A stretch of DNA of 64,000 nt from Corynebacterium aurimucosum ATCC 700975 (GCF_000022905.1 NC_012590.1:2542001-2606000); one strand, 5' to 3'. Positions 54,801 through 63,619 are shown, numbered from the stretch's first letter. Translations and numbers: made by a program. The notes: generated from the sequence alone by a model not told the origin.

Positions 54801-56650
54801 GCGGCGATGCCCACGGAGACGGTTCCCTCGGAGACCTGGCGCAGGCGCTTAACAGCTTCCTCGCTTGACGACGCCACCACTACCGCCCGCGAGCGCCCAT
54901 GGTTGCGGCGCGCAAGGGTGCGGGCCAGGGAAAGCAGGTTCGGGTTCTCTGCCTCGATATAGTCCGCCAAGTCAGAAGCCGCTGCAGCACGACGGGAGGG
55001 TAGCAGGCCGGAAACCGGCAGGGCTACTGGTTGGTCTTCGCCGATGGCGACCTGCGGAGCGTCCTGGTGGGTCAGCCCGCGGTAGTCCGTTAGAACAACG
55101 TGCGCATTGGTGCCGCCGAAGCCGAAGCCGGAGACACCCGCGACCTTCTGGCCGGAGTACTCGGGCCACTCGCGCGGGTCCTCGACCACTTCGAGGTGCT
55201 CGGCGTCGAAATCGATATAGCGGTTGGGGCCCGCGTAGTTGATATTCGGCGGGATGACGCCGTGGCGCATTCCTTCGATGACCTTGATGAGGCCCACCAC
55301 GCCGGCGGCGGACTCGGAGTGGCCGATGTTGGTCTTGGCAGAACCCAGCAGGGTCGGGTTCGCGGCCTGGCGGCCCGGGCCCAACACGCGGCCGAGCGCG
55401 GTGGCCTCGATGGGGTCACCGAGGATGGTGCCGGTGCCGTGGGCCTCGACGTAGTCCACGTCCTGCGGGCGGATGCCGGCGTCGGCATAGGCGCGCTCGA
55501 GGACGTCGACCTGCGCCTCCGGGTTGGGGGCGGTCAGGCCGTTGGAGTGGCCGTCGGAGTTGACCGCGGTGCCCTTGATGACGGCGTGGATGGTGTCGCC
55601 ATCGCGCTCGGCGTCCTCGAGGCGCTTGAGCACGAGCACGCCCGCGGCATCCGCGCGGACGATGCCATCAGCATCATCGGAGAAGGCGTGGATGGCGCTG
55701 GTGGGCGAGGTGACACCCAGCTCACTGAAGCCAATGGAGGCGTGCGGCGAGGCCAAGATGTTCACGCCGCCGGCAAGTGCCGTATCAGCCGCACCCACAC
55801 GCAGGTCCTTGACCGCCTGGTTGACCGCCACGAGGGAGGCAGAGCACGCGGTGTCCACGTTGAGCGATGGCCCGCGCAGGTCAAAAGCGTAGGACAGGCG
55901 GTTGGCCACGATCGCCGAAGACGTACCCGTCATGGCATAGGGATGCATCTCAGCCGGGTCGGCGGTAATGAGCATGCCGTAGTCATTGTTGGTGGAGCCC
56001 ATGTAGACACCGGTGGCGGTGCCGCGCAGCTGGTTGGCAGGCACGCCGGCATCCTCGAGGGCCTCCCATGCCACCTCTAGAAGAATGCGCTGCTGCGGGT
56101 CCATATTGGCCGCCTCCAGCGGGGAGAGGCCAAAGAACTCGGCGTCGAAGGAGGCGATGTCCTCGATGTAGCCGCCGTCGGTGTTTTGCTGCTCCATCTT
56201 CTCGCTGGTAATTGGGTCGGAGGAGTACTCCGACCAGCGTCCGACGGGCAACGGGCCGGTACCAGCGCGGCCCTCGACGAGCATGGTCCAGAACTCGTCG
56301 ACGTTCTTGGCTCCCGGGAAACGGCCGGCGTAGCCGATGACGGCGATGTCCCCGCCCGCGAGGGAAGCAGAACGCGGCGAAGCCCCACGCGGCGCGCTTT
56401 CTGCCGGGGCGCCGGATGCGCCGTTGACAAGGCGCTCTGCCAGCTGCGCAATGGTGGGATACTCATAGGCCACGGTGGGTTCAAGCTTAATGCCGAGGAG
56501 GTTCTCTAACTCGCCGGAAAGGACCACTGCGTCACGCGAGGACAGCCCGAAATTCTCCAGCGGCTTGGTGTCCGTGATTTCCTCTGCCGACAGGCCGGTG
56601 GTCTGCGCAACCCAAGTGCGCAGCCAGCCACGAAGCTCTTCAACGGTCAT
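51869..56650 (-). CDS. pks13: Pks13, mycolic acid condensase
   Basis: A 1593-residue type I polyketide synthase in order ACP-KS-AT-ACP-TE. N-terminal ACP serine in FGLSSRD (Ser38); ketosynthase Cys269 in DTACSAS with VEAHGTGT and IGHSESAAG; acyltransferase Ser715 in GMSMGE; second ACP Ser1149 in LGLDSLMG; thioesterase Ser1390 in GGWSFGG. An Ala/Ser/Asp-rich linker precedes the thioesterase. It joins the FadD32-activated meromycolate-type chain with the AccD3 product to make the mycolic beta-ketoester and hands it to trehalose. Near M. tuberculosis length (1733), slightly shorter. Confidence 0.97.
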   Translation of the reverse strand: MTVEELRGWLRTWVAQTTGLSAEEITDTKPLENFGLSSRDAVVLSGELENLLGIKLEPTVAYEYPTIAQLAERLVNGASGAPAESAPRGASPRSASLAGGDIAVIGYAGRFPGAKNVDEFWTMLVEGRAGTGPLPVGRWSEYSSDPITSEKMEQQNTDGGYIEDIASFDAEFFGLSPLEAANMDPQQRILLEVAWEALEDAGVPANQLRGTATGVYMGSTNNDYGMLITADPAEMHPYAMTGTSSAIVANRLSYAFDLRGPSLNVDTACSASLVAVNQAVKDLRVGAADTALAGGVNILASPHASIGFSELGVTSPTSAIHAFSDDADGIVRADAAGVLVLKRLEDAERDGDTIHAVIKGTAVNSDGHSNGLTAPNPEAQVDVLERAYADAGIRPQDVDYVEAHGTGTILGDPIEATALGRVLGPGRQAANPTLLGSAKTNIGHSESAAGVVGLIKVIEGMRHGVIPPNINYAGPNRYIDFDAEHLEVVEDPREWPEYSGQKVAGVSGFGFGGTNAHVVLTDYRGLTHQDAPQVAIGEDQPVALPVSGLLPSRRAAAASDLADYIEAENPNLLSLARTLARRNHGRSRAVVVASSSEEAVKRLRQVSEGTVSVGIAAADSPSVHGPVFMYSGFGSQHRKMAKDMIEVSPLFKERLEELDVIVQRESGWSILELVHDDAQTYNTETAQVAITAIQIALTDLLDTFGVRPAGVIGMSMGEIGAAYAAGGITAADAMLIACHRARLMGEGEASLPEDQQGAMAVVELSAEEIDALPGSIEPAVYTGPGMTTVGGPREEVLALVERLEGEGKFARALNVKGAGHTSAVDPLLGELYAEIAGIETRPLHTTLFSSVDRGKVYRPGTVLHDEDYWIRMTRKPVYLQEAAEAAFAAGHMQIVEISPNPIALMGLMSTAFAAGKADAQLLYSLKRKVDPTESLLDLLGKLYVAGTPVDYTKVFGSGEFVDAPHTHFRRQRFWTNARPSSGVSGLPGARVSLPEGAVAFSTNADQAPSALAILEAAAEAVTPGAHIAASEEHLDLPAKGEVTTIVRRTLGGLSVAVHYVDGATTKLVAEGFASTLNLAEPTPTAKPSLPQAVTAPQFADPDVGVDAVRWDPATESVEERLALIVSESMGYDVSDLPRELPLIDLGLDSLMGMRIKNRVENDFQIPPLQVQALRDASLADVITMVEEAVSEQPGSAAQAPADAAADAPSAPADSSAVSAKDAAESAEEATVGVGVAPRDASERMVFGTWATFTGKAAAGVTSALPQVSEEVAEKIAERLTERAGIEVTVQQVHEAEALENLADLVREGLETEVEGNIRVLREADGPAVFMFHPAGGTTVVYQPLTRRLPADVAVYGVERLEGSLEDRAAAYIEDILHYARGRKVVLGGWSFGGALAYEVAYQLQERAARGEDTAEVAFIALLDTTQPAHPAPKTLEETKARWGRYAAFAKKTYGLDFEPPYEMLETVGEDALMAMLAEFLSSTDASEHGLSAGVLEHQRASFVDNQILGSLDMGRWASVSVPVILFRSERMHDGAIELEPAYAEVNPDGGWGVIVKDLEIVQLPGDHLAVPDEPAIGIVGKHMDEWIEEKIRK

Positions 56651-56688
56651 AAATCTCTAGCTTTCTTACGCGGACTAAAACTAACTAA

Positions 56689-56727
56689 ATGTGCGGTCGA
56701 TTTTGCGCAGCACAAAAGCGCGCACAT
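56689..56727. promoter_or_regulatory. Nested inverted repeats in the pks13 leader
   Basis: ATGTGCG (56689-56695) pairs with CGCACAT (56721-56727); inside, TTTTG (56701-56705) pairs with CAAAA (56713-56717). A possible minus-strand -10 (TATAGA, 56735-56740) would start the transcript just outside this element, so the mRNA would begin with the hairpin. A second candidate -10 is GATAAT (56755-56760). Confidence 0.4.
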
Positions 56728-56808
56728 CGATGCGTCTATAGGGGTTATCGGACGATTATCCCACTTTGTTAACTTGGGTTTCATAACCGACATACCCACA
56801 GGCAGCAG

Positions 56809-56846
56809 CAACCCCCGCCCCGCAGTAGCGCGGAAACGGGGGGTTG
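56809..56846 (-). terminator. Hairpin between fadD32 and pks13
   Basis: CAACCCCC and GGGGGTTG form an 8-bp stem with a GC-rich interior, 13 bases after the fadD32 stop. It should separate the fadD32 transcript from pks13-accD3, though no long T-run follows. Confidence 0.55.
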
Positions 56847-56859
56847 AAAGGCGCGAACT

Positions 56860-58719
56860 TTAGGAGGCGAGGTAGCTCTTCTTCGCCACGCGGCGGGCAA
56901 TCTTGCCCGAGGAGGTGCGCTTAATCTCATTAGCGTTGAACCACTGGATGGCGGCCGGCGTCACGCCGTGGTGCGCGGAGACCGCGGAGCGGATTGCCTC
57001 GGACGCGGCGGCGTCATCCGCTGGGTTGGCACCGTCGGCGCGCTCAATGAGCAGAACGAGCTCCTCGGTGCTGCCACCCTCCACGGAGAAGGCCGCGATG
57101 GAATCCGCGCGCACGTGGCCCGAGGCCTCCTGCACGGTGCCTTCGATGTCCTGCGGGTAGTGGTTACGGCCAGCCACCACGATGAGGTCCTTGAGGCGTC
57201 CGGTGATGTAGAGCTGGTTATCCACGATTGCTGCCAGGTCACCCGTGGCCAACCAGTTGTTATCCTCCGGCGCGTTCGGCACGCGGGAGCCCTCCGCCAG
57301 GCGCTCGCCCAGCGTGTTGTGGAAGGTCGAGGCGGTTTCCTCCGCGCGGTCCAGGTAACCGGCCGCGCGGTTATCACCGTGGAGCCAGATTTCGCCCACG
57401 CGACCATCCGGCAGCTCTGCCTTGGTCTCCGGATCCACGATGGTCAGGTGCTGCGCCACCACGCCCTGACCACAGGAAGCATAAGCCACGGAGTCCGCGG
57501 ACTTCTCCACGATGACGGCCTCGCCCGCGGCCAAGCGCTCGCGGTCGAAGTGGGAGATAATCGGGCGCTCCGGGGTCTGCGGGGTAGTCACAATCAGCGA
57601 AGCCTCCGCCATGCCATAGGAGGGGCGAAGGGTATCGCGGCGCAGGCCGTATTCTTCCTTACCGAAGACCTCCCAGAAGGAATTCACTGCGGACTCCGTG
57701 ACCGGCTCCGAGCCAATCACGATGCCATCGACGTTGCTGAAGTCCAGCGTCTCACCTTCTGCCGGCGCGCCGTAGCGCGCGGCGAGCTCGAGAGCGAAGT
57801 TGGGAACCACAGCGTAGGTTCCCTGCAGCTGCTCATCGATAGGCTGGCGCTTGAGCTGGTCAATCCACCGCTTGGGCTGCTGCACGAAGTCACGCGGCGT
57901 CATGATCTCCAGGTTGAAGCCCAGGATGGTCACGAAGGTTGCCAGGATGATGCCCATGTCGTGGTGCATCGGCAGCCAGGACACCACGCGCGCCGGCATC
58001 TTGATCTGCACCGCGGTGAAGATCTGCAGCACGTTGGTCATGATGTTGCGGTTGGTCAGCAGCACGCCCGCCGGGGTGCGGGTGGAGCCGGAGGTGTACT
58101 GCAGGAAGGCCGGGTGATCGATCGGCGCGGTCTGCAGCGCAGCCAAGGCCGCCTTGCCCTCTTCCGTCTCCAGCGGGTTCACCCAGCTCTGCGCCAGGGA
58201 GTCCGGCAGAGAGTCAATCGAGATGATGCGCGGGCGCTCAGACGCTGGGCGGTCCGCGAAATAAGCGCGGTTCGCCGCAGCTGAAATGTTGTTGGTCAGA
58301 ACGATCGACGGGTTGGCATCGCCGAAGACTGCCCGCAGGTGATCGGTGTGGCCGGGCTCGTTCGGATCGTAGAGCGGAAGCGGCGTCATGCCCGCGTACA
58401 TCGCGCCCAAGAAGCCGAAGATGTACTCGGGAGAGTTGCCCGCCAGGATGGCCACGCGGTCCCCCATCTTGCCCACCTGCTGCAGGCGTGCTGCCACCGC
58501 CTTGATGCGGGTATTGACCTGGGAGCGGGTGATATCGCGCGGGGTGCCCTCTGGGTTATCGGTATAGACCCACTGGCGCATGACCGGGCGATCCGGGATT
58601 CCCGCCTGCTGCTCCGAGGCATAGACGTGTTCGGCGAGCCCCGCCAACGTGAGGTGAGGCGGCAGGGCAATGTTGCCCTTCTCGTCGAAGAACTGGCCGA
58701 TCAAGGCTTTCAGGTCCAT
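56860..58719 (-). CDS. fadD32: Long-chain fatty acyl-AMP ligase FadD32
   Basis: A 619-residue adenylate-forming enzyme of the FAAL type: LQYTSGSTRTPAGVLLTNRNIM (P-loop), SWLPMHHDMGI, PSYGMAEASL, GEIWLHGDNRAAGYLD, LKDLIVVAGRNHYPQDIE, KRTSSGKIARR. It activates the long acyl chain and loads Pks13. I start at MDLKALIGQ because GAAGGAG lies 9 bases upstream; the upstream ATG (MSKVREVG) has no ribosome site. Next to pks13 and the mycoloyltransferases as in all Corynebacteriales. Confidence 0.94.
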   Translation of the reverse strand: MDLKALIGQFFDEKGNIALPPHLTLAGLAEHVYASEQQAGIPDRPVMRQWVYTDNPEGTPRDITRSQVNTRIKAVAARLQQVGKMGDRVAILAGNSPEYIFGFLGAMYAGMTPLPLYDPNEPGHTDHLRAVFGDANPSIVLTNNISAAANRAYFADRPASERPRIISIDSLPDSLAQSWVNPLETEEGKAALAALQTAPIDHPAFLQYTSGSTRTPAGVLLTNRNIMTNVLQIFTAVQIKMPARVVSWLPMHHDMGIILATFVTILGFNLEIMTPRDFVQQPKRWIDQLKRQPIDEQLQGTYAVVPNFALELAARYGAPAEGETLDFSNVDGIVIGSEPVTESAVNSFWEVFGKEEYGLRRDTLRPSYGMAEASLIVTTPQTPERPIISHFDRERLAAGEAVIVEKSADSVAYASCGQGVVAQHLTIVDPETKAELPDGRVGEIWLHGDNRAAGYLDRAEETASTFHNTLGERLAEGSRVPNAPEDNNWLATGDLAAIVDNQLYITGRLKDLIVVAGRNHYPQDIEGTVQEASGHVRADSIAAFSVEGGSTEELVLLIERADGANPADDAAASEAIRSAVSAHHGVTPAAIQWFNANEIKRTSSGKIARRVAKKSYLAS

Positions 58720-58846
58720 GTGGGAAAGCTCCTTCGTAGGGTAGAGAGGGGCACGCACCCCTACTTCACGTACTTTTGACATTGAAAATATCAGAAGAGA
58801 TGTGCCGAGCGTTACATGGCGCGCGGTGAGGTGGCGTGCGGGGGCC

Positions 58847-58856
58847 GTCGCCAAGC
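58847..58856 (+). repeat. Intergenic copy of the GTCGNNAAGC word
   Basis: GTCGCCAAGC preceded by GGGGGCC, directly after the cutinase-like gene's stop. It is the only copy I found wholly outside a coding sequence. Confidence 0.8.
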
Positions 58857-58857
58857 G

Positions 58858-59790
58858 CTAGTGCGCGTCGATGGTGTCCTTAGCCCACTGCGTGACCCAC
58901 TGGTTGGCCGTGGTTCCTTCGATAACGTCCGGATTGTAGGCATACAGTGCATGAACGCCGTTGGCGTCGATGAGATCCCGCGCACGCTCCAGACCATTGC
59001 TGACGTCCAGCGGGGCATCACAAATGGAATCATTTGGCGCACAGATTTGGAAGGTGCGGTCCGCCAGCTCTCCGAAGCCGTTGGCGCGCTCGCCGCGCAT
59101 GGTGGCGCCCGGGACGATGCCCTGAATCAACGTGGAGACGGGCTGCAGGGCAATCTCCGCGCCCACGCCGCCGACGTGCGCGCCCGGGTTAATACCTACG
59201 CCGTCCTGGCGGCGCCCATCCGCAATGAGTGCGACACCCGCCACGCTCTCCGCGGGCACGGGCCCGTTGCCGCCGCTAATCCGGTCCGCCACATCACCCG
59301 CGATGACCGCTCCCTGCGAAAACCCGCTCAGGATGAATTTCGTATTCGGACAGGTGTCGTGCATGTAGGTCAGCTCGCCCTCTAGGCGTGAGGTTCCCTC
59401 GTTGCGGGAATCGTCGTAGCTCATCTCGTGCTGCGCGTTGATGTTCTTAAACTGCGCGGTATAGGGCAGCGTCCACACCTTGACGTCTTCGGGGACGTAG
59501 GCCTCCTTCAAGGGATTCGTGATCGACAGCATGAAGGAGTTCGGGTTCGCCCCGGGGTTGATCGGATCATCATCCGCAGCGGATTCCCACGTTCCCGGCG
59601 CGGAGATGAATTCCACGCGCGGGCACCAGTCTGGCTGCTCGGGGCTCGTGTCGCCCTCCTCCTGGGAGGGGCCGGGCTCCGCCAAGTTCCCTTGCTCTCC
59701 TTCCTCATTGGTATTGAGGAAGTGGACCGCTCCCCCGCCAATCACGGCCAGGAGAACAACGACAGCAAGGACGGTGAGTGTTTTACGCAT
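58858..59790 (-). CDS. Cutinase-family envelope hydrolase (Rv3802c-like)
   Basis: A 310-residue protein with an N-terminal membrane anchor or signal (about 4-22), an acidic linker and a cutinase/serine esterase domain: catalytic Ser158 in GFSQG, several cysteines for disulfides, and an Asp/His-containing C-terminus. In M. tuberculosis Rv3802c, at the same place between fadD32 and the mycoloyltransferases, has phospholipase/thioesterase activity and is essential. It probably works on mycolate-related lipids outside the membrane. Confidence 0.88.
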   Translation of the reverse strand: MRKTLTVLAVVVLLAVIGGGAVHFLNTNEEGEQGNLAEPGPSQEEGDTSPEQPDWCPRVEFISAPGTWESAADDDPINPGANPNSFMLSITNPLKEAYVPEDVKVWTLPYTAQFKNINAQHEMSYDDSRNEGTSRLEGELTYMHDTCPNTKFILSGFSQGAVIAGDVADRISGGNGPVPAESVAGVALIADGRRQDGVGINPGAHVGGVGAEIALQPVSTLIQGIVPGATMRGERANGFGELADRTFQICAPNDSICDAPLDVSNGLERARDLIDANGVHALYAYNPDVIEGTTANQWVTQWAKDTIDAH

Positions 59791-59844
59791 GAAGAAATTT
59801 CTACCTTGACAAGGCGCGGGATTGGCTGGAAAATTCCTGCCACA

Positions 59845-60363
59845 TTACTGAGCGCAGAGCTTGTTGCCCTGCTCGGTGATGAGCTGGACGACGTCCTCGT
59901 GGCTGAGTTCCGTGCGGCCCTGCTCAATGAGTTGCCCGGCCACAGCTGGCACGGTGACGGCATCGCCCTGGCAGGACGCCTGTGCAGCGCCCACCAGTTG
60001 GTCCTCTACGCCGTCGACGTTCACGCCTTTCTCAGCCACTGCGTCCAGGAAGTCTTGGTCCGGGCCTTGCGCGGGCGCGGGGGATGGGATTTCGGAGATC
60101 TCGCGCGCACCACGATCTTCCGGCTCCTCGCCTGGCGTTCGCTCGGCCGATGCGGAGCCTGAGGCGGATGCAGAGCTTTCGGACGCCTTGCTTGCCGACG
60201 ACTCATCACTCGCCGCCGAGGAGCGCTCCAGCGGCGCCACGGAGGTTTCGGTGGCATCGCCCTCGTCGACGGTGGCGGAACCGCAAGCGCTCAGCAAGGT
60301 ACCGGCCGCAAGCAGCACCGCCGCACCAGCTGCTACGGTGGGACGGGCAGAGAAAAGACGCAT
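59845..60363 (-). CDS. DUF732-like lipoprotein
   Basis: A 172-residue lipoprotein: lipobox LSAC at about residue 24-27, a Ser/Ala/Glu-rich linker (about 30-95), then a small helical domain QDFLDAVAEKGVN ... LVGAAQASCQGD ... LSHEDVVQLITEQGNKLC with two cysteines, matching DUF732-type secreted domains. Function unknown. It starts 8 bases after the end of the upstream LGFP mycoloyltransferase gene and so is likely co-transcribed with it. Confidence 0.75.
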   Translation of the reverse strand: MRLFSARPTVAAGAAVLLAAGTLLSACGSATVDEGDATETSVAPLERSSAASDESSASKASESSASASGSASAERTPGEEPEDRGAREISEIPSPAPAQGPDQDFLDAVAEKGVNVDGVEDQLVGAAQASCQGDAVTVPAVAGQLIEQGRTELSHEDVVQLITEQGNKLCAQ

Positions 60364-60371
60364 GGCAGTCC

Positions 60372-62366
60372 CTACTTCTTATCCGCTTGGACCTGGCCCA
60401 TGACCTCACGGATGACGCCGTGCTGGAAGGACTGGGTCAGTCCGCCTGCCGGAATGGAAGCGTAGTCCTTGGTGGGCCAGCCAAACTCGCCCTGCTCCCA
60501 GCCGTGCTTGCCCCACTCGTCAAAGATCTTGCCTTTGAGGATGTAGTGCGCGCCGGAATCCATGGACCAGTAGATGTTGCCGTGTTCGAATTCCTGGAAG
60601 AAGCCGCCGTTGACGGCCTTCTCCTCGCCCACCGGGTAGCCCAGCTCGGACTCGGCAGCCTTCAGTTCCTTGTACTTCGCGCCGATAGCACCGTGCACGA
60701 TGTGGGTGGAGCCATCCGGGTTGCGGGTCAGCACGCCGTTCTCGAAGTCCTGGACCTCGCCCTCGCCAACCTTGCGCGGCTCGGACACCGGGTACTTGAG
60801 GTCGCCGCCCTCGAAGCCGTTCTTGCCCCAGGCATCGAAGAGGTCCTTCGAGATGGGCCAAGCGCCGGTCTCCGGGGTCCAGTAGATGGAGCCGTGCTCG
60901 AAGTGCACGTAGCGGCCGCGGCCGTCTGGGGTCTTCTCCTCGCCGGTCTTCGGGAAGCCCAGCCAGGAGGTCGGTCCACCAAGCTCGGAGTAGCGGGCAC
61001 CGATGCGGCCAATGACGGCGTGGGCACCGGTCTCCGGGGACCAGTAGGCGGTACCGGCCTGGAAGTCCTGGGCCTTGCCGCGATCGGCAACGTCATATTC
61101 GTTGTTCACGCAGTTACCGATGATGCCGGACTTCGTGGCCTCCGCAATGGCACCGATCGGCGTGCAGTCAGCGCCGCGGTCGCTCTTGTCTAGGCCGAGG
61201 GAGTCAGCGATGTAGGGCCAGGCCTCGGTCATCTCGAACTGCCAGTATTCCCAGCTGTGGACGCCAGTCGGGCGGAACTTGACCACCGGCTCGACGCCGG
61301 CGCGCTTGGCGTAGTCCACAAAGGTCTGGGTGGACATGCGGGAGATGGCTTCTAGGCCCACGCCTGCCAGGTTGGCCTGCCCCTTAGCTACAGAGCCGAT
61401 CTGGCCGTAGTCATCCTTGCCGTTACCGGCGGAGACATAGACCTTCATGTCCTTGAGGTTCTCGATGCCCAACTTCGGATCGTGGTCGATCCAATCCTGG
61501 GAGTAGAGGTCACCCCACATGTTGGTGGAGGTGAATCCGCCGGCATCGGCCTGGGCGGCGGTAATCGCCTCCGGCATGCCGGTGGTGGTGGTATCGAGGT
61601 AGCCCGAGAAGGAGCCGACGTACTTGAAGGCCCAGGGATTGCGCTCAGCCAGGTTCATGGCGGCGGTACCGCCCATGGAGATACCGGTGACGGCGCGATT
61701 GCCGTTGGAGCGGTAGCCCTTCTCCAGAACCGGGATGAGCTCCCGCATCAGGAATGTCTCCCACATGTAGTGCGTGCCATTGTCTTCCTTCTGCCAATCG
61801 GAGTAGAAGGAAGACTCGCCGCCCACCGGCATGATGAGGTTGACGTTGCGGTCGGCGTACTGAGACAGAATATTGGTCTCAATGGTCCAGCCGGACTCGT
61901 CATCGCGGGCGCGCAAGCCGTCGAGCGCCCAGACCTCTGGGAACTTCTTGTCCGGGCTGGAGTACCAGTCACGCGCGAGTTGGATCTGTACGACCTGCTC
62001 CTTGTCCGGCATGGCGGCAGACTTGATGTAGACCTTGAGGTGGCGGTTGGTCAGGTACTCAACGCGGGAGACGGATACGCCCTCCGGCAAACCCTCGATC
62101 TTCGGGTACTCCGTCTCCACCGGGGTACGCTGCGGCGGGTTAGACGGGGCAAAAGAATCGGAGAGGTTGGAGCTGCCCAGGAGATCAGTAATACCCTCAG
62201 TCGAGGAGCTGGACGACTGCGCGTTTGCAATAGGCAGCAGCGCAAAGCCCACTGCCACAGCGGTGGGCAGTGCGGCGATGGTCAGGCCCTTGCGGGCTGC
62301 AGACGGGGAACGCAGGCCGGAATCCTTGGCGGACCGGCGGGGCTGGGTTGACGCAGTGTTCGGCAT
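60372..62366 (-). CDS. cop1: Mycoloyltransferase with C-terminal LGFP repeats (Cop1/PS1-like)
   Basis: A 664-residue secreted protein. A signal peptide (about 1-50, ending ANAQ) precedes an antigen-85-type esterase domain with the nucleophile in GISMGGTAAMNL, then from about residue 430 four to five LGFP repeats (SWLGFPKTGEE, LKYPVSEPRK, SELGYPVGEEK, EFGWPTKDYA) that anchor the enzyme in the wall. It transfers mycolate between trehalose monomycolate and arabinogalactan or another trehalose. I start at MPNTAST, with AAGGAC 8 bases upstream. Confidence 0.92.
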   Translation of the reverse strand: MPNTASTQPRRSAKDSGLRSPSAARKGLTIAALPTAVAVGFALLPIANAQSSSSSTEGITDLLGSSNLSDSFAPSNPPQRTPVETEYPKIEGLPEGVSVSRVEYLTNRHLKVYIKSAAMPDKEQVVQIQLARDWYSSPDKKFPEVWALDGLRARDDESGWTIETNILSQYADRNVNLIMPVGGESSFYSDWQKEDNGTHYMWETFLMRELIPVLEKGYRSNGNRAVTGISMGGTAAMNLAERNPWAFKYVGSFSGYLDTTTTGMPEAITAAQADAGGFTSTNMWGDLYSQDWIDHDPKLGIENLKDMKVYVSAGNGKDDYGQIGSVAKGQANLAGVGLEAISRMSTQTFVDYAKRAGVEPVVKFRPTGVHSWEYWQFEMTEAWPYIADSLGLDKSDRGADCTPIGAIAEATKSGIIGNCVNNEYDVADRGKAQDFQAGTAYWSPETGAHAVIGRIGARYSELGGPTSWLGFPKTGEEKTPDGRGRYVHFEHGSIYWTPETGAWPISKDLFDAWGKNGFEGGDLKYPVSEPRKVGEGEVQDFENGVLTRNPDGSTHIVHGAIGAKYKELKAAESELGYPVGEEKAVNGGFFQEFEHGNIYWSMDSGAHYILKGKIFDEWGKHGWEQGEFGWPTKDYASIPAGGLTQSFQHGVIREVMGQVQADKK

Positions 62367-62423
62367 TGAAGAGTCCTTGGTAGGGGTAAATCGAGATGAG
62401 GGCACGCGATGCCGCGAGCGGGC

Positions 62424-62446
62424 TCCGCAGGTTCCCCTCCTGCGGA
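62424..62446 (-). promoter_or_regulatory. Leader hairpin upstream of cop1
   Basis: TCCGCAGG-TTCCCCT-CCTGCGGA, an 8-bp perfect stem, 58 bases before the cop1 start. Possibly an mRNA leader structure. Confidence 0.4.
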
Positions 62447-62483
62447 ACTCGCCGCCGCACGCGTGGTGAGCGGTCTAATGTGT

Positions 62484-62508
62484 TCTCAAGTTTAAGTTTA
62501 ACTTGAGA
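62484..62508. promoter_or_regulatory. AT-rich dyad upstream of cop1
   Basis: TCTCAAGTT and AACTTGAGA are perfect 9-bp arms around TAAGTTT; AAGTTT occurs twice in a row. The dyad is strikingly AT-rich for this region and is a good operator candidate. The regulator is unknown. Confidence 0.5.
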
Positions 62509-62542
62509 CTTTCGCTAGGGGGACACGCCCAGCAAACCAATG

Positions 62543-62574
62543 AAAAAGCCGCCGTGCACAGCGGCACGGCGGCT
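62543..62574 (-). terminator. Rho-independent terminator of the second mycoloyltransferase
   Basis: AGCCGCCGTG and CACGGCGGCT form a 10-bp stem; on the minus strand it is followed by TTTTTC. It lies 14 bases after the stop at 62588. Confidence 0.85.
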
Positions 62575-62587
62575 AGGCAGTAGGTGC

Positions 62588-63619
62588 TTACCAGGCGTTC
62601 ATAACGTTAAGCACCTGCGGCTTGGAGCGTTCGAGTTGGTAACCGAACTGCTCCCAGTTGTGAAGGCCTTGGCCCGGGTAGTCCGTCTGCAGGCGCACAC
62701 CCATAGCACGGGCCTTCAGCTCCCACAGGCGGGTGGTGGCGTTGGCAAAGCCCTCCAGCGCCACGCCGGCCGCGATATGCTCCGGACGGTAACGCTGCTG
62801 GTCCACCGGACCCGGAATACCGGAGGCGGCGGAGACATAGACGTCCGTTCCGTTCGCAGCCAGATCCGGGATCAGGTTGAACGGATCATTGCTGAAGCGC
62901 TTCGGGTTAATGATGGAGCCGTACATGGCGTTGATGTTGAAGCCGCCGGCGTCGAGAAGCGCCAGGCGCATAAACGTCTGGGCACCCGGCAAGGTCGTGG
63001 TGAGGTAGCCGGAGTAGGACAGCGCCTGACGGAACTGCTCCGGGTGCTTGCCCGCGAGGGTGATAGCAGCGGTAGCGCCCATGGACAGGCCAGCAATGGA
63101 GTTATTGTTGCGGGCCACGCCGAAGTTGCCCTCAAGGTAGGCCGGCAGCTCCTGCGTCAGGAAGGTCTCCCACTGGTAGTTGACCGGCTTGACCAGGTCG
63201 TAGGTAGCCGGACCGTTCCAGTCCGCATAGAAGGAACCAGCGCCACCCACCGGCATCACCAGGGTGATGTTGTGGTCCACATAGGTGCGCGCGGCGTTGA
63301 CATCATTGATCCACGCATTGGTGGATTCGGTAGCACGCAGGCCATCAAGCAGGTACAGGCCTGCATTGCCGCCGTTCTTCGCCGGCTGGATCTGAACTGG
63401 GATGTTACGGCCCATTGCCTGGGACCAGACGTCACAGCGCTGTACCCAGTAGCCAACGCGGTCCCACTCGCAGGCACCGGTGGCGTCGCCACGCAGCCAG
63501 TCACGGTTGGCGGCGGATGCCTCTTGCGTACCCGCGGTCACTACCAGGCCCAAAGCCACAGCGATGGCTGCCACCACTGAGAGGACCCGAGTCCGCAGGC
63601 CAGAGCTTAGTGAACTCAT
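62588..63619 (-). CDS. cmt2: Mycoloyltransferase (antigen 85-type)
   Basis: A 343-residue secreted enzyme: signal peptide ending TQEASA at about 35-40, then an alpha/beta hydrolase with nucleophile GLSMGATAA, VMPVGGAGSFYADW and a C-terminal His in GLHNWEQFGYQ. It has no LGFP repeats. It transfers corynomycolate to arabinogalactan or trehalose monomycolate. I start at MSSLSSG, with AAGGAG 6 bases upstream; the longer frame has no ribosome site. Same length as typical Cmt proteins. Confidence 0.92.
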   Translation of the reverse strand: MSSLSSGLRTRVLSVVAAIAVALGLVVTAGTQEASAANRDWLRGDATGACEWDRVGYWVQRCDVWSQAMGRNIPVQIQPAKNGGNAGLYLLDGLRATESTNAWINDVNAARTYVDHNITLVMPVGGAGSFYADWNGPATYDLVKPVNYQWETFLTQELPAYLEGNFGVARNNNSIAGLSMGATAAITLAGKHPEQFRQALSYSGYLTTTLPGAQTFMRLALLDAGGFNINAMYGSIINPKRFSNDPFNLIPDLAANGTDVYVSAASGIPGPVDQQRYRPEHIAAGVALEGFANATTRLWELKARAMGVRLQTDYPGQGLHNWEQFGYQLERSKPQVLNVMNAW

